Origin: Ascidia mentula
Lineage: Eukaryota; Chordata; Ascidiacea; Phlebobranchia; Ascidiidae
Length of the DNA stretch: 64,000 nucleotides
Direction of reading: 5' to 3'
Assembly: GCA_947561715.1 (NCBI GenBank)
Contig: OX387201.1
Coordinates: 5,040,001-5,104,000, forward strand
How positions within the stretch are numbered: the stretch's first letter is position 1; each line of letters opens with the position of its first letter. Below are positions 35,396 to 47,462 of the stretch, piece after piece. Below the pieces are notes generated by a model. That model was given only the letters and a program-made list of their open reading frames with translations. It was not told where the DNA came from and did no database searches. Made by a program: the position numbers and the translations under genes.

Positions 35396-37916
35396 TGTAC
35401 TAAAAAACTTCAGGTGCCTACTACTTATCACCTGAAACAGAATTGCAATTCTGTGAAAATTGCTTCCAATGTTGACCATTACACTGTCGCCGCACAAAAC
35501 ATGATGTTAGTATAAAAAAATATTGAATCTATAGTACTGATGATGAACGCAGTTCGTGTGGGAAACGTCTATTTAACTTGAAATGATTAATAGCATATTA
35601 AATTCGGCTTTCATATTTAAAGTGATTAGCTCCAACATTTTTCAACTCTTCATTATTATTCAACTGAAAATAAACTGCCTCTGCACGAAACTAAACAAGC
35701 CAGCAGATGCCCAAGTGCCAGGAAACGCCATCCTATAACAATGCAGCAATTACAGGAGGAAACAATCCTCGGTGACAACAGCAGTCTTCTACATCGCAAC
35801 AAAAACCGTATACACCAACTCTTCTTTTTCCGGTGATGCTCGTAGAAAATCTATTTCTAAATTCAACGGCAAACATCAGTGGTTGCGACAGCCGACATAT
35901 TGATACAATTGTGCGGTTCACAGAGATCCCTACGCTTAGTATCTATTCGCGATAGGTCTCCTTTCCACTGAAGCTGATTTGGGCCCGTCGAGTGATGTGA
36001 AACAGGTTTACTTGCAACAAAATAACGTGGATCTTTACCTCATTTCGCGATTTGTATCTACCTCGAGGAATGCGAATCGCGTTTTATCTTCAAAATACAA
36101 ACCATTAGTTCACAATTTTATCATTTACATCCTTGTTCGTGAAGACACTTGTGTCGAATATCTCACTTTTATTAATATTTAATGGCATAAACGTTGAAGT
36201 AGTTGAAATCCTACTAGACATCATTTTCCACAGCTCACAATTGTTTATCAGACCTTATAAAAATCTATTGGAAAGATCACAAAATTGGAAAACAGTTCAA
36301 CTTATTATGAAAGAAAGCGCAAAGAAAATAAATACAGTGCTTGTAAAAATCCCGCATCGAGACAGTCAGGTATACGACACTCATATCAAAACAACTACAT
36401 AGGACAAGTCTATAGTGTCGTTATTGCAAACACACTTAACTCAACAGTCCAACAGAAAACCAAACTTAATCTAATTGTAAATAAACTGCCTCTGCCCGAA
36501 ACTAAACAGGCTGGATGTCCAATCGCCAGGAAACGCCATCTTATAACAAAGCAATAATTCAGGAGGAAACAAACTCGCTGACCACAGCAGCCTTCCAAAT
36601 CATATCAAAAACCTTATGGCAACAACAAAAACCTCTCCTTTTTTTGGTGAGGCACGTAGACAATCTTTTTCCAAATTCAGCTGCAAACGGTTCCACATGC
36701 ATCAGTCGGGGCCGCCCAACACTCGAAATTACCGCCATGAACTCTCAATGTCTGACTACTTCGGTCTTAGTGAAGTCATCCATAAAGTCGTAAGCCCATG
36801 GAATTTGCAAATATAGTAAGCCATCTGTGTTTACTGAAGGTCGCATAATATCTGCCAACGGCATTTGCAAGAATATTGATTAAACAACAACGCACACTTT
36901 TTGCATGGATTCGTTACATTTTTTTTTGTGTTTGAACACCTAAACTTTGTTGTGCATTCAATGCTAGTACGGTTTTACTCAGGCCATGTAATCGCATGCG
37001 ACGCACATCCTTCAATACGCAACTTCAGCACTGATCAACCGCTCAAAGCCTTCAAATAACTAAATAAAGGGATCGCTCGATCAGTGACTGCGACCACCGA
37101 CACATTGATGCAATTGTGCTGTACCGGGACCGAACCGGAACCGAACCTTGACCTTCGAACCGGTTGAGCGGGTGGCAACTAAAAACTTTTACTCCTCTAA
37201 ATATTTCGTCCCAAAATTTCTGGCTGCCTATACGTCACTAGTCAAGCAAAATAGTCATTGGACCAAGTAAGGAAATCTCAAGGTTTCTTCACCTAAATTG
37301 CCGATGTTTCTTTTGATTTTGGCTTTGTTTTCATGCCTGTGTTTTTGGCTTTCACAACATGATAATTTTATACAGCGTAGCCACGTTGGGCCGTCAAGTG
37401 TTTTGATCATCTGGCAACCCTGGATGAAACCTTCTCTGTTAAGTGTAAACAGACAACAGTAGTGACGTTTCACGATGAGCCTACTGATGCCAATATTCAC
37501 GAAGACTGTTCTGTACTTGCCAACCTTGTTGCGTTAGTGTACAGGCATTCAAATTTATAAAAGCATCTCTATGCAATACAAAGCAATAATTGAACCTAAC
37601 GTTATCTGTTTTGTGTGGAACTTCAGATAATGTAGTGTTTAAATTTGTAACATTTCTATGTATTCACCAACAAGAGTTAGCATAGCATGTGTGTGTGCAA
37701 TTGTGGACAGTGTTTACAGTTTTTTGTTACGCACTGAAGAGCGATTGTTGTTTGAGACCCTTTGTGTTCCGCATTTGACTTTACTCTTTCGTGTATAGTG
37801 ATATTGAGTATCGTATCTTACTTTTTTTAATATAATACAGAGATGATTGCTACTACTTTTTTGCAAACAAATCATTATCTTCACGATTGAGTTCTTCGTC
37901 CTATAAACATTACGAA
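35396..37916. other. Intergenic spacer between esterase and XPO7 (divergent); contains a diverged direct repeat
   Basis: Should include both promoters. No credible gene was found. A hammerhead-like string lies at 35537-35566, a diverged duplication at 35665-35915 versus 36480-37125 (listed separately), and a short run of ccgaacc-type repeats near 37126-37172. Confidence 0.5.
35665..37125. repeat. Diverged direct duplication, second copy interrupted
   Basis: Copy A (about 35665-35915) and copy B (36480-36695 plus 37082-37125) share aaataaactgcctctgc, gaaactaaaca, ccaggaaacgccatc, ataacaa, caggaggaaaca and a trailing block around gacaccgacacattgatgcaattgtg. Copy B is split by about 390 bases that copy A lacks. 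Neither copy contains a recognisable gene. Confidence 0.65.
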
Positions 37917-40900
37917 ATGGAGCAGGTTTGTTTGTGTACTTTTTAATAAAATATGTCAAACCAAATCCACTTCAGAATGATTTCAGAGGGGTGTCTTTCT
38001 TTGTGTCATACAGGAAATTTTGAAGTTGGAGCAAATTTGTACTGCAATGTACCAAACAAATGATGCAAGCATTCGCCAGCAAGCGGAGAAAGTGCTTGTC
38101 GATCTTGTAAATGATCCTCATGTTCTTGATAAGTGCCAACTACTTTTGCAAAGAGCTGCAGTAAGTAACAGTTTTGTGGCTGAATAACATTTGGTTTACC
38201 GTAATGAGTTTGTTTTCAGACACCTTATTCTATTCTGATTGCTTCTTCAACACTTACAAAAAGGGTATCAAAGCAAGGCTCCCCACTTCAGCTACAGCAG
38301 AGACTTGATATCAGTAAAGTTCCTGCTTTTGTAATTTTTGAGCAATATTATTAACTTATCTTTTGTTAAGGAAACTATGTGTTAAGTTACCTGTATTCCG
38401 GAACAAAACAAGTGACATTTGTCCAAGAAGCACTGGTTTTGCTTTATGCGCGCATAACTAAAATTGCATGGTTTGATTCTTTCAAAGATGAATGGCCATT
38501 CCGAAATGTTGTTGCTGATATCAGCAAATTCTTGCAGGTTAGGTTTTGATCATGTATGTGGCGATTAGGAGTTAAATTACCACAAAGACTTCTTAATTTG
38601 CAGGGAAACACTTCACAGTGCATCATTGGTGTTCACTTGCTAAGTGAACTAGTTGCAGATGTCAATCGATCGGAAAATGTCAAACCACTTACGCGACACC
38701 GTAAGATTTCGGCTTCATTTCGGGATACAACATTGTTTGAAATATTTCAGCTAGCTTGCAGTATGTTGAATCAGGCTCTGTTATCTGGTGATCAGATACA
38801 AAGCAATGAGCAGGTCAGCATTGTTTTTATAATACTTTGCGAAGAAAATAATTGTTTGCAACTTTTTTACAGTGCACTTTGTTAAGTGGTGTTTTGAACC
38901 TTACGCTCAACTGCCTTTTGTTTGACTTTATTGGAACCTCATATGATGATTCAGGCGACGATCTCATTACAGTTCAGATTCCCACTGGGTGGCGCTCCAC
39001 CTTTGTTGATCTCAGTACATCACAGTTGTTTCTTAATCTGTATAATCTGTGAGTATTGCAGCTAAAATATGTCTTCTGGACAGTTACAATTGTACTTGCC
39101 ATTGCAATTCAATGTGTTACAAAGCTATTTTGCATTTGTAGTCTTCCAGAATCACTGTGTTCGATTGTCATGACTTGTCTTGTTCAAATTGTGTCTGTAC
39201 GTCGATCGTTGTTTAACAACACAGAACGCATAAAGTTCCTCGGAGACATTTTAAAGGGAATTAAAGGCATTTTGGAAAACCCACAGGTAGGAAATTGAAA
39301 AAATGTTTATGTTTGCTTGCATCCTGTCTGTTTGTATTATTTTGTGTTAAACAAAACATTTGCCAAAGTAAGTACAACTGACCGGACTACGTTCTTGCCC
39401 AAAAATCATTGATTAAAGTTACAATTAAATCCTATTTTAGCCAAAAAGTAAGTTAATGTTTTCAGAAAATGTCAGATGAATCTACATTCCATGAGTTTTG
39501 CCGCATGGTTGCCCGTCTCAAAGCCAACTACCAACTGGGAGAGCTGGTGAAAGTTCCATGTTACTTGGACACAATGCAACTTGTGGCCAACTTTACTGTG
39601 ACCTCACTGAGAATGTGGCATTTTTCACCGAATTCCATTCACTATCTACTCAGTCTGTGGCAGGTGTGTTATTGTTTCACTGCAAATTGTCGAGTGATTT
39701 TGCTTGTCCACAATACTGTAAGACACAAGACTTTTGTCTAAAAACATTCATGACAAATTTTAGGTAGTATTCACATTACACAAGTAGGTCAGTATTTAGA
39801 AAACAAATTGACATTGGTGCAAATAAATCCATGTTTTAAAATTCAAAAACTTGGTGACCATAGTGTATTATTTAGTCATAGTCTAGTCTACTGTTTGACG
39901 GATGTGTTTCATGACATTTTGTTTTCCCAGAGAATGGCTGCCAGCGTGCCTTACATCAAAGCTCCAGAACCACATCGACTGGAGAGTTTCATGCCGGAAG
40001 TTATGAAAGCTTATGTGGAGTCTAGGCTTGCTTCAGTGGAGGTGATTCTACGTGATGGCCTGGATAGTCCTTTGGATGACATGTCCTTCATCAAACAGCA
40101 GCTAGAGCAAATATCCACCATTGCAAGGTGTGAATACAGCAACACTTGCCAGGTTAGTGACAGTCATTAGTAGGATTGATTAATGCAAAAGTTTTTAGTG
40201 CCTTTGATACAAATACTCATGTCATATATTGTTGAAACAACGCTAAACATTACCCTGACTTGTGGGGCAAAACACATTTCTAATGTGAGTTAAGTGACTA
40301 CTTTCATGTTGATTATTTTTCAGCTTCTTGTGCAAACCTTTGATGAAGCTGCAGCGAAACTTGAAGAATTTCTCAGAAGCAATGCTGACAATCAACAACT
40401 TCTTCTTCTTCCTCTAGGTTGGTTTCCCTCTCACCCTAATCAAAACATTTGCTTTCAGCCACGCAATACACTTTAGCAGAACTAGTTGTAAAAAAGCGTT
40501 TGTGCTGCGCCGTTGTTTTTCCCATACGAAGCCAAATAGAGCGTCATTCATTACCAAAGCCTGCAAATTTAATTAAATTTTAATTTCGTTCCAAAATGCA
40601 TTTAAAATTATTAGTTTAGAGCGACTGTCATTGGACTTTTGTTGGGGTCGATTGCGTGTAGGTTGCCTGTTTGTTTTCTTGGGGGTTTTCTGGTTTTTGA
40701 CGCATAATATTCGTAAACTTGTTTCGTAGAATGAAACTTGTCATTAATATAGTCCCTCAGACGGGTAAAAATCGTTGATATATCAATTTTTATTTCGAAA
40801 CTTGTTTCCGATTTTGTTGGAATGGCTTTTGTTAACGTAAAGTGGTCTGCACAATGCGACGTCGTTTCGCGTCGCGGTCATGTTTCGTTACATGCTCATT

Positions 40901-43900
40901 GGTGCCCTCTTGTGGACAGGCAAACTTACATGGATCATCCACCTGGTGGGAGCAGTGATTGGTGGCCGTGTTTCCTTCGCCGCCACCGACGAACACGATT
41001 CAATGGACGGGGAGTTGGTGATCCGAGTACTTCAACTTATGGCCGTTACTGACCAGTAAGCAAGCCGTATTTTCCGAAACTAGTTCGGAGATTTGTTTAC
41101 TAAATTTTCTCGTGTTCCAGGCGCCTGCCTTCCGGAAACGGCAACTCCACTATAGAACTCGCGTTTCTTTCATTTTTCGAACAATTCCGCAAGATTTACG
41201 TCGGAGATCAAGTGCACAAAAGCTCCAAGGTCTGTTTAACCATTTTCACGTGATATAATATTGCGCATGTTCTGTGATTAAAAAGAAGTTTATCGTGTTC
41301 AGGTTTACAAGAGGCTTGGAGAGGTTCTGCAACTTGGAGACGATTCTGCCGTGCTCAGCGTCTTCGTTGGCAAAATGTAAGTGTTTTTGGGGTAAACTTT
41401 TGCCTGTTTGATGTTTAACAAATAATGAAGTCGGGAAATACTGTACAGTATAGGGTTGTTCCATTTTTTGGCTTTTTCATTTTCTGTTTGAATAAGGTCT
41501 CTGTGCTTTTTTAAGAGCTCATCTTTGATTTCTGACAAATTATGTTTAAGAGAAGCGGAATTAGTCTTGATTTGAACATTTTCCTTTGTAGTATCAGCAA
41601 TTTTTGCTTTGAGCAATTTGACTTCCTCATTAAGCTTTTGTTCCCTTCTTCTTTGTTGTTCAGCAATTTCCCACATAACAGTATACATTTCTCAGTTGTT
41701 TAGTCATTTAAAACAAACAATTTATGTGAATTAATCATTTTTTTAATAAAAAAAACGTCTCAATGCACAGACTGAAACCAGTTATTTTTATCTACCAGTA
41801 TCACCAACCTTAAATACTGGAGTCACAACGACGAAATAGTGAACAGGACTTTACACCTGCTGGGCGACCTCTCCGTCGGTTTCAGTTCCGTTCGCAAACT
41901 CGTGAAACTCGATTCGGTGAAGTTCCTCCTGGAGAACGACCCCGTAAGTTCTTTAACAAGCTATGTTAAGAGTTCAGCAAGTAGAGCGTGTTGTGGGTCA
42001 AAAAGTTCCCTTTATCACAACTGGTAAATTCAGTGGTAGAACGTCAGCTTGACGCTTTCAAAAATTGTCCCTTCGAAATATAGGAAGTTGGTAGCTGGAG
42101 CTAACCTAACGCTACTACAAGCATTCGTCGTTTCGGTCAATCTTTTATCGCTAACTTCAGTCAATATACAATTTTATTTGTACTTTTAACGTCGCTATTG
42201 TACATTGAAATGACAGAGCTTACATTTTCCTTTTCTTGGAGCCGAATCGAAAGTAAGCGACCTGAGATGCCGAACTGTATTCCACATTGCTCTGGGCAGG
42301 TTGCTTGCAGTCGATCTTGGTGAGTTTGTCATAAACTTATTTTTCTTGTAAGTTTCTAGAAGACATTTTCACGATATATTGCAGGCGAAGATGAGGAGCG
42401 TTTTGTCCGTTTCATGCGACCGATGTCGGCCACTTTTAATAAACTGAAGCAGATGATGCAAAATACTGCAAGCAACCACAGGTATGTTGTGTACATGGTT
42501 GTATTCCCTACCAGGCCAAGCTATAGAATACCTTGTTTTGTATGCAACTCTATCGGGGTCTCTTACATTAGTAATATTTTAATAAAACACAATTTAATCA
42601 ATTCGTTTCGAACACATTGCGGCAAAAGCTTGTGACATTGATTTTGTTTCAGTCGAGTATTTCTCATTAAACTTCGCTTTTTGTTTATACATCATTTTTG
42701 ACAGCGAGTTGAGCGCCCTTGTTTTTACTATAAACGGTACATAAGCAAAACTACTAATTAATGGTTGTTATTACGAGTGATTTTTTTCTTTGTGCAGTTC
42801 CCTCCAGTCATCCGCCATACGGTCGTTGATCGGAATATCGCGAGACATCCGGGGACTCACCTATTCATTTAACTGCAAAAACACATACGCAATGCTCTTT
42901 AACCTTGTGTATCCTTTGTCGTAAAGCAGAACACATAACATTGTTGTCCCACCACCTCCACGTAATCAAACGAAAAGCGCTCATAAAATTTCTTATAACT
43001 GATGCTAAAATAAACACAATTACATTGAAACGCAAATGAATTGATGTTCAGCATTCCGGCGGTTCCTTTTACGTTTTATGCTCGGTTAACTACCTTAACG
43101 ATAGGGTTTTAGATACCCCACGTTCACCGACATCGTGCAATCAGCCATGGAAATGTGGTACCACGACCCCGCCCTCACAACGCCCCTTTTGAAGGTATTT
43201 TGACGTCCTAAGCGGCCCTTGTGACGTCACTGAATTCTGTTGAATTGCAGATGTTCGGGGAGTTAGTGCTGAACAGGGGCCAGAGGTTAAATTTTGACGT
43301 TTCCTCACCCAACGGAATCCTGTTGTTCAAGGAAGCGAGCAAGTTAATGTGCGCTTATGGTAAGGTGCTGCGAGACTGCTGTATGTGCAAGGAAACGAAA
43401 CTTATCCTTGCCAGGAACGAGGATCCTCACCCTCGGGGAACCACCGAAAGACCAACTCTACACGCACCGCTTCAAGGGGATTTCCCTCTGCTTCGCATTG
43501 TTAAAGAACGCGTTGTCGGGGAGTTACGTGAACTTCGGGGTGTTCCAGCTATACAACGATTCGACGCTGGACGATGCGCTCAACGTGTTCGTGAACCTCG
43601 TCATGTCCATACAGACCAATTTTCTGCTGGTATGTGTTGTCTCAGGCCGAATCTTGTCGTTCCCCGTCGGTTTTGATGCTGTTGGTGATACGCCCAGCAA
43701 ATTACAGTTCTTTTGGTAAACCAGTGAGCAAGAGAAGTACAAAGCCAAAATATTGTATGAAGGGACGCTATTTGCTATACTGCTATACACTCCACATCAC
43801 AGAACTGTGGACAATCACGTTCCTAATTTTTGCTGGTCGGACATTTACTCTAAAGAGCTACCATTATTACATTAAAATTCTAACTTGCGTGAACAAGGTT

Positions 43901-45956
43901 CATTGATATTCAGTGTTTGTTGTTCTAAACATTTTAAGCAATGGTCGCAATAGTTTTAATTTTTGTATGTTGTATTCTCAATCCACAGGAATATCCCAAG
44001 TTGAGTTACAACTACCACACTTTGCTGGAGCTGATCGCCCAAGATCACATGGGTTTTCTCGCCAGTCTCCCAGCCTCGGTTGTCTATCATCTACTTGGCA
44101 CTGTCACCGACGGCCTTACTGCCTTAGGTGCATTTTTATCCAGAATATTTGTTATTTTTCCCGCTAAGATTTGACAACGGGGTACCGGTATTTGCACGTA
44201 AAGTTGTCTCGGTTGCATTAACGGGACGCCTGGAAATCGCCGTCATAAACCACCTTGTTTTTTCTCCCAGACACTGTAATTTGCACTTGCTGCTGCACAA
44301 CCCTCGATCACGTGGTCACGTACTTGTTCCGCATCGCCGCGCGCTCCCCAGCCCTCACTAACGGTGACGTGACGACTGTGTCCACGACGAAGACGCATCA
44401 CGGGCGGTTAGAGCGGCAACGCGAACAGCACTTTCTGCAAGTGATGATGGAGCGCCCGCAGATCTTGCAAAACGTATTACTACAGTGTGGTTTACTTTTT
44501 GGCGAAGTTTCTAATATGCTGGTCGTAAAATGTATTGCATTTAAGGCTGCTTGATGGTGGTATTTCGTTTCAGGCACTTTCCACTGTTTTGCACACAATC
44601 CTCTTCGAAGACTGTCGGAATCAATGGAGCATGTCGAGGCCTCTGCTGGGTTTAATTTTGTTAAATCAGGAGGTAATGTTCATGTACCCTACAGCCTTGC
44701 TTTTCGTTACGCTAAGGCGTTGTTCAATACGACTGGACAGATAGGCGTCGATTTAGGGGTGACTGGGGTGACATGTTACCCCTCACAAACAAACAGGGGT
44801 GACAACGCATGCCTTGTGCCCCCTGGATTATGTTTAAATTAAAAATGATTGTCAAAAAAAACACATACATTATACTATGCAATCAGAATCGTTCTTCTGG
44901 CACTTAAGTTTCTAAAGTGTTTATTTGAAACCAACGTTTCGTCTGCCATCCGGCGAGACTTCCTCAGGGTTATGTCAACAATAATGCATCAAGCGCATAA
45001 ACAGTAAAAACGCAAGAAAAACGTAAGAAAAACACAAGGAAAAAGGACACCGCTTGCATCGTCACGTGACTAGGTGTGTAGCGGGGCGTAACACTTACAA
45101 CAAGTTGTTGCAAACCGCTGGAAAGTACATGTGCGTTTTCAGTGTTTATGCGCGTGATGCTTCACTGTTGACATTACCACGAGGAAGGCTCGCCGGATGG
45201 CAGACGAAACGTTGGTTTCAAATAAACACTTTAGAAACTTAAGTGCCAGAAGAACAATTCTGATTAATTAGTATGCCTGGTGACCTGTATTATCACCGTC
45301 ACAATCAGGATAAACACAAGTATCTCGTGAATTGTTACGCAACAAAGTGACACGGAACGAAATTTGCGTTGTTTGTGCTATGTTTAGGGCGGTACGACTG
45401 ATGAAATGTTTTTTTGCGTGTTCTAAAACCTGGAAAAGCCACCCTTAATATTTTACAAAACGTTAAAAATTCGACGCCTATGGGCACCAGTATCATTCAT
45501 TGATGGCCCTTCAACAAATGGGTTACAATGGTCGATATGCCCTTTGCTTACAAGTCATACATCCATAATGCAAAACAACAAAATACATTTTTCACTGCGA
45601 ACCAATTTAAAATCTTTATTTTTCTACTTTCTTGCAGCATTTACGGTCGTTGGAGAAATCCCTGTGCGAGCCTGGATCCGATCACGGAACGCTGGATCCA
45701 ACCGTGCTGCACAACGCATTCACGCAACTAATGAACGGAGTTGAGAAAAACCTGCACACGAAAACGCGCGACAGGCGAGTATTCTACACCGCCAATTTTC
45801 AACCTAATTCACAGTTCCATATTCTACCCCTACAGGTTTACACAAAATCTTTCCATTTTCCGGCGTGATGTCACCGACTTAATAAAAGCGGACGGTCGGG
45901 CGTCAACCAGCAACGCCGTTGACCTTACAACAAGTTCAAGCAGCATGATGACGTAG
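37917..45956 (+). CDS. XPO7: Exportin-7 (RanBP16)
   Basis: Importin-beta-family nuclear transport receptor that works with RanGTP. Twenty-five coding exons: 37917-37925, 38014-38160, 38220-38313, 38371-38537, 38604-38813, 38873-39048, 39142-39286, 39466-39663, 39931-40152, 40324-40417, 40920-41055, 41121-41229, 41303-41376, 41799-41943, 42217-42319, 42385-42481, 42798-42908, 43113-43194, 43251-43359, 43415-43629, 43989-44127, 44271-44473, 44574-44672, 45638-45774, 45836-45956; 1113 residues (vertebrate XPO7 is about 1087). Conserved blocks include [115 protein letters not shown] and [20 protein letters not shown]. The first exon encodes only MEQ. The last intron (45775-45835) has a GC donor; all others are GT-AG. 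Poly(A) signals near 46217 and 46797. Confidence 0.96.
41461..41688 (-). other. Antisense coiled-coil ORF nested in an XPO7 intron
   Basis: Within the XPO7 intron 41377-41798, the minus strand encodes 76 residues from an ATG at 41688. The sequence is rich in Glu, Lys, Gln and Leu with heptad-like spacing ([20 protein letters not shown], then [14 protein letters not shown]). Beyond residue 76 the ORF continues 51 residues into sequence that looks random and runs antisense to an exon. It could be an exon of a nested gene, a fragment of a processed pseudogene, or chance. I do not recognise the parent protein. Confidence 0.35.
44881..45266. mobile_element. Foldback/MITE element with ~87-bp inverted arms
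   Basis: The left arm (44881 to about 44972) and right arm (about 45180-45266) are near-identical inverted copies, both containing aacgtttcgtctgccatccg or its complement, ataaacactttagaaactt and gtgccagaagaac. The middle (~205 bases) encodes nothing recognisable. It lies in the XPO7 intron 44673-45637. Each arm, read outward, carries a hairpin followed by CGAAACGTTGG and AATAAAC, the same plan as the repeat end at 33701. A target duplication was not clear. Confidence 0.8.
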
Positions 45957-47462
45957 TGTGTGACGTTGAAGAGGCGTGTTTGAGGCCGCTTCGGTGCTTC
46001 GTGTGCTTCGTGTGCTTCACTATTCATATGCAAAATTGAGATTTTTTACGCTTGAAGCGCTTTGGATAGCGCGCAGAAGTGACTACAAGGGCACAGCGCA
46101 TTTGCAAAACAATTCACCTTTTCAAACGCAAAGCCCATATGGGATGCAAAAACTAATTTAGTTTAATTTAAAGCAATTCAATACGATGAGCTTCAGAACA
46201 AAAACAGGTTTGTGGTAATAAAAAACCTTTCCAATTTTGTTTTCAAAGCGCCAATATCGTTTTTTTTTTTGCTCCCATTTCAATCAAGAGCAATTGCAAG
46301 AGGGTGTTGCTATTTGGTAACAACAATTTGACATTTTCCAACCTGTCGTTTGTCTCGATTTTCTATTTTGCAAGCGGAATAGGATTAGCAAAGATGCATT
46401 TCAGAAAATTTCCTCTTCATGTTGCTGCAACCCGGGAATCCGTTTCATTATTTTTCACGACGTTCGAGAATTTTGCATTTCGCAATAAAGTTCTGCCCAA
46501 AAATTTATGTTTATTATCTTGTGATCCAATTTTGTCACAGAACAATGTGATTTCACGGGTGGTTGCAGACGTGTAGTAAAACCGTTGTATATTATGAGAA
46601 AACTGTGGAAGTCAGTAGGCTATCGTCAAGAGTTATTGTGACAGAGACTTTTTGGTCGGTAAATTGTCTTGATCTTTGAAGATATAATGCTATTTAGTGG
46701 AAGATAATAATATTTGAAAAGCCATGAATTTGTTTCGTTCGTAAAAGAAACCAATTTTCACCTAAAATGTAAAAATGAGTTTTGTAAAGGTTAGCGAATA
46801 AAAATATGGCCAAATGTGCACATACGTGTTGCCTATGTATTGATCGTGCATTGAGAAAGCAAATAAAAATGTGGCAAAATGTTTACATAAAGATATTTAT
46901 TGATCGTCTATAGAGGTGGCAATTAAATATATGACTAAACGAGCAATTGCCTGACAAATAACTCTAATTATCGACACTTTCAAGGCTTGTTTGCACAAGT
47001 CGATCCGTGATTGTGACGTCATCTTCAGGCATTTGTTTTGGCACAAGCGCGTGATCTCTGGAACTCTGGAGTCTGGATAACATGCGATCGCGATGCATTG
47101 CGTTTCACAGCGGATGTAACTTGTTTGTGATTTACAAGCTTATTTTGTGCATGTTTGTGCATCTGGAGTATAAGTTTCATCTTCTATTAGTTAATATATA
47201 CCTTTTCTTAGTTCAACCATGTTGCTTCCATTGATCAGTCAGAGCCAGTAAAAACTACGTAAAGAAAAAGAACCAACGACGAGATAGTAAATTTGTTTAC
47301 AAGGCCTAGAAGGCTATATGAATGTTCCAATTACTGAAGTTGTGGTTTTGGTTATAGCAGATACATGCAAGTGTAATGCTTTGAATCAATTAAAGTTCAA
47401 ATAATGTTTTTTTACAGGCACACAGCAGGTTTAGTTCACATACATGCACAATTTCTCACACA
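45957..47462. other. Intergenic: XPO7 3' UTR and exchanger promoter; no gene seen
   Basis: Plus-strand AATAAA strings near 46217, 46797 and 46863 are candidate XPO7 poly(A) signals. A short tandem of gcttcgtgt units lies near 45990-46017. An acceptor-like tttttttacag near 47418 precedes the exchanger start, so a 5' UTR exon is likely upstream. Confidence 0.5.
47014..47021. promoter_or_regulatory. Consensus CRE palindrome upstream of the exchanger gene
   Basis: A perfect TGACGTCA lies about 440 bases upstream of the exchanger ATG. CREB/ATF proteins bind this palindrome, but an 8-base match alone is weak evidence for a working site. Confidence 0.25.

Noticed and set aside
42010..42095. tRNA-like string in an XPO7 intron (ttcagtggtagaacgtcagc, later ttcgaaat)
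   Set aside because: Fragments resemble D and T arms but no acceptor stem or anticodon stem closes; at most a decayed tRNA relic.
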